DNA of 64,000 nucleotides from Rhodococcus sp. SBT000017. GTDB lineage: Bacteria; Actinomycetota; Actinomycetes; Mycobacteriales; Mycobacteriaceae. Each line of letters starts with the position of its first letter. The first letter of the stretch is position 1. Under the pieces are notes generated by a model. It searched no databases. It was not told where the DNA came from and was given only the letters and a program-made list of their open reading frames with translations. This document shows, one piece after another, positions 61,345-64,000 of this stretch. Where the stretch lies: contig NZ_REFU01000001.1 in the NCBI RefSeq assembly GCF_003688915.1, positions 744,001 through 808,000 on the forward strand, written 5' to 3'. A program made the position numbers and the translations under genes.

Positions 61345-62019
61345 TCAGCCTGTCCGCTGTTGTGCGTCGAGGGGATGTCGAGCGACAAAGAACGCCACAT
61401 TGCCCACCATCGTCACCTCGACCTGCGCGAATCTGTCGGTCAGGACTTGTCGTAAACCGGGCAGATCGTCGTGCCGATTACCGAAGGCGCCGATTCTGTT
61501 GTACACGAACATCAGCGCCGCACCGAGTGCTGTGTAGTTCTGGTCGACGCCGATCACGGTCGATCCGAACAACACGCCTTCCGGGTTCATCGCATCGGCC
61601 AGGTTCGTCAGCGCTACGGACTTGGTCGACCAGTCGCCGGGGAGGCAATGCAAGACGTAATTGATCGACACCGAATCGAATGTGTCGACGTTCTCGGGCA
61701 ACGGCAGCATCACATCGTGTTCGATCAGTGTGGGCGAGACGTTCAGGCGCGAGGCGGTGTGCTCGAGTGAGTTGGCATTGAGATCGACGAGGGTGAGGTC
61801 GATATCGGTGGGTAGGTCGATGTTGGCGAGGACCCAGCCCGATCCGGGGCCGACCTCGAGGTGACGCCGACCGATACGCTCACGATACAGGTCGACGAAA
61901 TATCCTCTGTTGCAACGCCACCCGTAGTCGTTCGAGAGCCTGATCACCCAGAGGTCGTAGATGGCGAGAAACAGCTTGCTGTACGGGGCAGCCCCAGGCC
62001 GGGTGGATGGCGCGGTCAT
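61345..62019 (-). CDS. Class I SAM-dependent methyltransferase
   Basis: 224 residues with the SAM-binding glycine motif HLEVGPGSGWVLANI, the Asp strand LTLVDLNANSLEHTASRL, and IEHDVMLPLPENVDTFDSVSINYVLHCLPGDW. The N-terminus (KLFLAIYDLWVIRLSNDYGWRC) resembles small-molecule or lipid methyltransferases of fungi and actinomycetes. The substrate is unknown. The start at ATG 62019 has only a distant GAGG. Confidence 0.85.
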   Translation of the reverse strand: MTAPSTRPGAAPYSKLFLAIYDLWVIRLSNDYGWRCNRGYFVDLYRERIGRRHLEVGPGSGWVLANIDLPTDIDLTLVDLNANSLEHTASRLNVSPTLIEHDVMLPLPENVDTFDSVSINYVLHCLPGDWSTKSVALTNLADAMNPEGVLFGSTVIGVDQNYTALGAALMFVYNRIGAFGNRHDDLPGLRQVLTDRFAQVEVTMVGNVAFFVARHPLDAQQRTG

Positions 62020-62056
62020 CGAATCGTTGCCTCGGAGTTGTCGGGCGTCCGAACGG

Positions 62057-62587
62057 TCACCACACCACCGTCTGCCCCTCGACACGAACGCGACCGAAGA
62101 ATCGAGGGGTGATGTCGTCCCCGAAGTGGTTGTAGCTGTTCACAATTACGGCGATTTCATCGACTAGAGCGCTCAGCGCAGGGGAGTGGACGTCGATTCC
62201 GTCGTCGTGCTGCCAACCCCATGCGGTAGGGACGCCGCTGATCGTGACAACGATCTCGCAGTCGTGGCGGGCCTCGACCTCGTACCGTATGTCGGCGGGC
62301 GCGTCTGCAACCGGATCGATCGTCGCCAGGCCGTGGGGTTCGGCCGGGTCGGTGCGCGCCAGCAGAAGGTCGTAGCGAATCATCTCGGCGACGTCTTCGA
62401 GGCCCGCGTGTCGGCCCAGTCTGCCGTGATTGGAACCGTACTGTCGGCTGCGATCGGCGGTCGAACGCAACGAGCGGAACAGTCGATTCAGCATGCGCTG
62501 CGCCACATCTCGTTCCGAAATGCCCGTGCGGGGGTGATCGATCAAGGCCTGCAGCCTGGACATTCGGACGGCGGGATCGATGGGCAC
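62057..62587 (-). CDS. Hypothetical protein (176 aa)
   Basis: No family recognised. The N-terminal half is basic and helical (ERDVAQRMLNRLFRSLRSTADRSRQYGSNHGRLGR); the C-terminal half looks beta-rich (YEVEARHDCEIVVTISGVPTAWGW). The start at GTG 62587 is preceded by TATCCT six bases upstream, consistent with a leaderless transcript. It may share a transcript with the methyltransferase 37 bases downstream. Confidence 0.65.
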   Translation of the reverse strand: MPIDPAVRMSRLQALIDHPRTGISERDVAQRMLNRLFRSLRSTADRSRQYGSNHGRLGRHAGLEDVAEMIRYDLLLARTDPAEPHGLATIDPVADAPADIRYEVEARHDCEIVVTISGVPTAWGWQHDDGIDVHSPALSALVDEIAVIVNSYNHFGDDITPRFFGRVRVEGQTVVW

Positions 62588-62729
62588 GGGGTCAGGATAT
62601 CGCGTTGACCGGATGGATGGACGGCCACGTCGAGCTGATGGTGCGCTTCATGCGAATTGGGGTAGCGACCCCGTCGAGCATTCGTGAGCGTTGCGGGGTG
62701 AGAGAGAGCAGTCCAAACTGGGACCTATC

Positions 62730-63881
62730 ATGACGAACTACGATCTACGCGCGAACCCACGGAAATTGCGGCCGCGGCCAGCGGTACCGCGCGAGGTGGC
62801 GGTCGAGCTGACGTCCAGTGGGGTTCCTGTTGCCGAGCGCGACTTCTTCATCGAGGAGTTCCGCGGGGTCACGATCGTGATCGCCCTTCCCGTGTTGAGC
62901 ATCGCGGCGCTCGAGGCAGTGGAACGAACGGTCGGGGAGTTCGGAACCGGCGATACGCGGTTCATTTTCGTGGTTCCGGCCGACTACGTTCCGGAAGTCA
63001 GCGCTGCAGTCGGTGGTGTAGCCATGGCGAGTGCGACTGTCTGGAACGATGAGTCCGTCGCCCGGCTGTGGCTCGCAATCGCGGATTCGGAATACGTCGT
63101 GATCGGGGCGGAAGTAGCCGCTGTCGCGCGCACTGCAGGGGCAGTGTCTGCGAGCGTGCGGGCCTCGAAGATGGTCCTGACCGATCCGGGCGGGGGTTGG
63201 GGCGATCCTCCTCGTAGCTTCGCCGACATCGACCTGCACCGCGAGCGTCTGGTCGCACACCTGGCCGAACGGGGACTCGACGATTTCCCGCCCGCGGCCG
63301 AGGCGGCACTTGCCGGCGGTGCATACAGCGTGAACCTATGCCGTGCTGACGATCTCGAATTCGAGCTGTTCACATTCGACGGCCGGGGGACCGTCCTCAC
63401 CCAGGGGCGCTACCTCCACTTGGCCTCGCTGCAGGTCGACGATTTCCCTGCAATAGAGGCGTTGGTCGCACAGGGAGTGCGAGAAGGGGTTCTCAAGCAG
63501 CGCAGTCGGATCGAGATTGCCAGGATGGCGGTCGGAGGACTCGGTGCGCGGGTGCTGCGCACCGGGCACCTCGCCGGAATCGTCGGACTGGAGGTGGACC
63601 GTTACGCCGGAACAGGATTCGCCGAAGTGTCGGGTTTGATCACAGTCGCCGAGTTTTCCGGACTGGGAGCGGGTGGCTTGCTGATGGACGGATTGTTGGA
63701 GGTCTGCCGCACCAGGGGTATCGCGAATCTCTTCGCGGTCACCGTCAGCAGTGAAGCAGCGGAGTTCTTCATCAAACGTAGCTTTGTCGAGGTCGGTCAT
63801 CAGGATGTCCCTGCTGCAAAATGGGAAGACTACGACGCTGATCGACTCGAGTCTGCTCGTTGTTTTCTACGATCTGTCTGA
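62730..63881 (+). CDS. N-acetylglutamate synthase-like protein (kinase-fold plus GNAT)
   Basis: 383 residues. Residues ~35-220 look like a degenerate amino-acid-kinase fold (FRGVTIVIALPVLSIAALEAVERTV, SASVRASKMVLTDPGGGWGD). The remainder is an acetyltransferase: SLQVDDFPAIEALVAQGVREGVLKQRSR, SGLITVAEFSGLGAGGLLMDGLLEVCRTRGI, EFFIKRSFVEVGHQDVP. This is the architecture of ArgA, which makes N-acetylglutamate for arginine synthesis, but the kinase-fold half is short. The ATG at 62730 is used; a Shine-Dalgarno sequence is weak. An ArgA-like non-arginine role is possible. Confidence 0.75.
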   Translation: MTNYDLRANPRKLRPRPAVPREVAVELTSSGVPVAERDFFIEEFRGVTIVIALPVLSIAALEAVERTVGEFGTGDTRFIFVVPADYVPEVSAAVGGVAMASATVWNDESVARLWLAIADSEYVVIGAEVAAVARTAGAVSASVRASKMVLTDPGGGWGDPPRSFADIDLHRERLVAHLAERGLDDFPPAAEAALAGGAYSVNLCRADDLEFELFTFDGRGTVLTQGRYLHLASLQVDDFPAIEALVAQGVREGVLKQRSRIEIARMAVGGLGARVLRTGHLAGIVGLEVDRYAGTGFAEVSGLITVAEFSGLGAGGLLMDGLLEVCRTRGIANLFAVTVSSEAAEFFIKRSFVEVGHQDVPAAKWEDYDADRLESARCFLRSV

Positions 63882-64000
63882 ACAGATGTACAGCAGCGTC
63901 TGCGGTCCAGGCCTTCGTCGCCGCAGGAGTGAATGAGGACCAAGAATCGGTCCGGACGTAGGAGCTGGTCCGGGACCGAATATCCGGGCACGGACACCAG
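63882..64000. other. Right edge of the window, possible start of a gene
   Basis: No complete gene. A frame opening at ATG 63933 with AGGAG just upstream (MRTKNRSGRRSWSG...) runs off the window end; 22 codons are too few to judge. Confidence 0.25.

Overview
The window is a high-GC actinobacterial chromosome segment, most like Rhodococcus or a close relative in the Nocardiaceae. The main reason is gene order. From about 5.5 to 33 kb and again from 43.7 to 49.6 kb, it follows, as far as I remember, the Mycobacterium tuberculosis order pgsA2, DUF881, small basic protein, DUF881, gcvH, garA, MerR, DUF151, MerR, gcvB, glcB, two CBS/CNNM proteins, guaB1, gnd1, BlaR-like M56, blaI, urease and ndh. 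This is a core chromosomal block, not a mobile region. I found no insertion sequence, phage gene, tRNA, rRNA or CRISPR array.

Region by region. 1-2.4 kb: the end of an acyl-CoA dehydrogenase and a short-chain dehydrogenase. 2.4-4.2 kb: a compact minus-strand unit of a JmjC-like cupin oxygenase translationally coupled to an 85-residue peptide made of three near-identical repeats, with another small acidic ORF upstream. This is the best candidate for an undescribed peptide-modification system. 4.2-8.3 kb: idi, a CoA-pyrophosphatase-type Nudix hydrolase and the pgsA/DUF881/DUF1290 membrane cluster. 8.3-14.8 kb: gcvH, the FHA regulator GarA, two MerR regulators, a DUF151 nuclease-like protein, and gcvP behind a tandem glycine riboswitch. 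14.9-29.5 kb: mostly minus-strand genes (metallophosphoesterase, VWA lipoprotein-like protein, malate synthase G, CNNM/CBS proteins, GuaB1, a DMT transporter, a DEAD-box helicase, 6-phosphogluconate dehydrogenase). 29.7-33.2 kb: a second DEAD-box helicase with a repeat-rich tail and a leader with an upstream ORF, then the M56 protease and BlaI pair with a clear operator.

33.3-43.6 kb looks inserted relative to the mycobacterial order. It holds an esterase plus an MprF-like aminoacyl-lipid synthase, an iron-siderophore ABC importer whose first permease is fused to an RDD domain, IdeR-type iron boxes, a divergent FhuF-like gene, a thioesterase and a citrate-lyase-like protein. 43.7-48.1 kb is a urease operon with fused ureA-ureB and no ureE. 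48.2-56.1 kb: type II NADH dehydrogenase, a DUF2470 flavin/heme-type protein, a GAP-family membrane protein, an isochorismatase-like hydrolase, a short UvrA-like ATPase, and dapA divergent from a LysR regulator.

56-58.4 kb encodes a HelR-type RNA-polymerase-recycling helicase preceded by a sequence matching the rifamycin-associated element, so rifamycin-inducible resistance is likely. The window ends with a PAS-GAF-GGDEF-EAL protein, a methyltransferase, an unknown protein and an N-acetylglutamate-synthase-like protein. Functions are assigned from motifs and gene order read by eye; no database search was possible.
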